Origin: JAWLCG01 sp041687295
GTDB taxonomy: Bacteria > Planctomycetota > Phycisphaerae > SM23-33 > FEN-1343
Length of the DNA stretch: 7,006 bases
NCBI GenBank assembly: GCA_041687295.1
Contig: JAWLCG010000276.1
Coordinates: 1 to 7,006, forward strand
Reading direction: 5' to 3'
This document shows, in pieces, positions 5,950-7,006 of the stretch. Within the stretch, counting starts at the first letter, position 1. Every line of letters starts with the position of its first letter. The position numbers and the translations under genes are program-made. The notes beneath the pieces were generated by a model that had not been told where the DNA came from, ran no database searches, and saw nothing but the letters and a program-made list of their open reading frames with translations.

Positions 5950-7006
<1,057 letters not shown>

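Overview
The window is about two-thirds G+C and holds four protein-coding genes, of which the first and last run off the window ends. Strong third-position G/C bias in all four frames makes long spurious open frames on the opposite strands. Gene content (cytoplasmic glycosidase-type enzymes, a Cache chemoreceptor, a carB standing apart from carA) and the GC-rich palindromic repeat suggest a high-GC Gram-negative environmental bacterium. My best guess is Planctomycetota (Phycisphaerae-like). This is an impression from gene content, not a phylogenetic result.

Layout. (1) Positions 1-2086, minus strand: a methyl-accepting chemotaxis receptor with an N-terminal membrane anchor, a periplasmic Cache-type sensor, a second membrane helix, a HAMP domain and the signalling hairpin. 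Its last residues lie beyond base 1. (2) 2087-2419: a 333-base non-coding gap. (3) 2420-3445, minus strand: a complete 341-residue GH130 enzyme (beta-mannoside phosphorylase/hydrolase family). (4) 3446-3738: a divergent intergenic region with a perfect 10-bp-stem palindrome nested inside further complementary arms, plus candidate promoters for both flanking genes. (5) 3739-5700, plus strand: a complete 653-residue GH36-type protein of the raffinose synthase/Sip1/alpha-galactosidase group. (6) 5696-5782: a REP-like element with perfect 22-bp inverted arms, one of which contains the stop codon of the GH36 gene, and two exact 20-bp tandem repeats. (7) 5818-5846: a candidate promoter, followed by a leader of about 100 bases. 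(8) 5950-7006, plus strand: the N-terminal third of carB, the carbamoyl-phosphate synthase large subunit.

How the genes fit together. The two glycoside-active enzymes are divergently transcribed from one control region and neither shows an export signal. The simplest reading is a small cytoplasmic module for imported plant-type oligosaccharides: GH130 acting on beta-mannosides and the GH36 protein on alpha-galactosides, as in galactomannan fragments. The chemoreceptor lies on the same strand as GH130 but behind a 333-base gap with its own ribosome binding site, so co-transcription is uncertain. carB is a housekeeping gene for pyrimidine and arginine synthesis, separated from the sugar genes by the palindromic repeat and its own promoter.

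No clearly new multi-gene system is visible. The points most worth checking are the REP-like repeat that carries a stop codon, the nested palindrome between the two sugar genes, and a tryptophan in the normally small-residue glycine loop of CarB.
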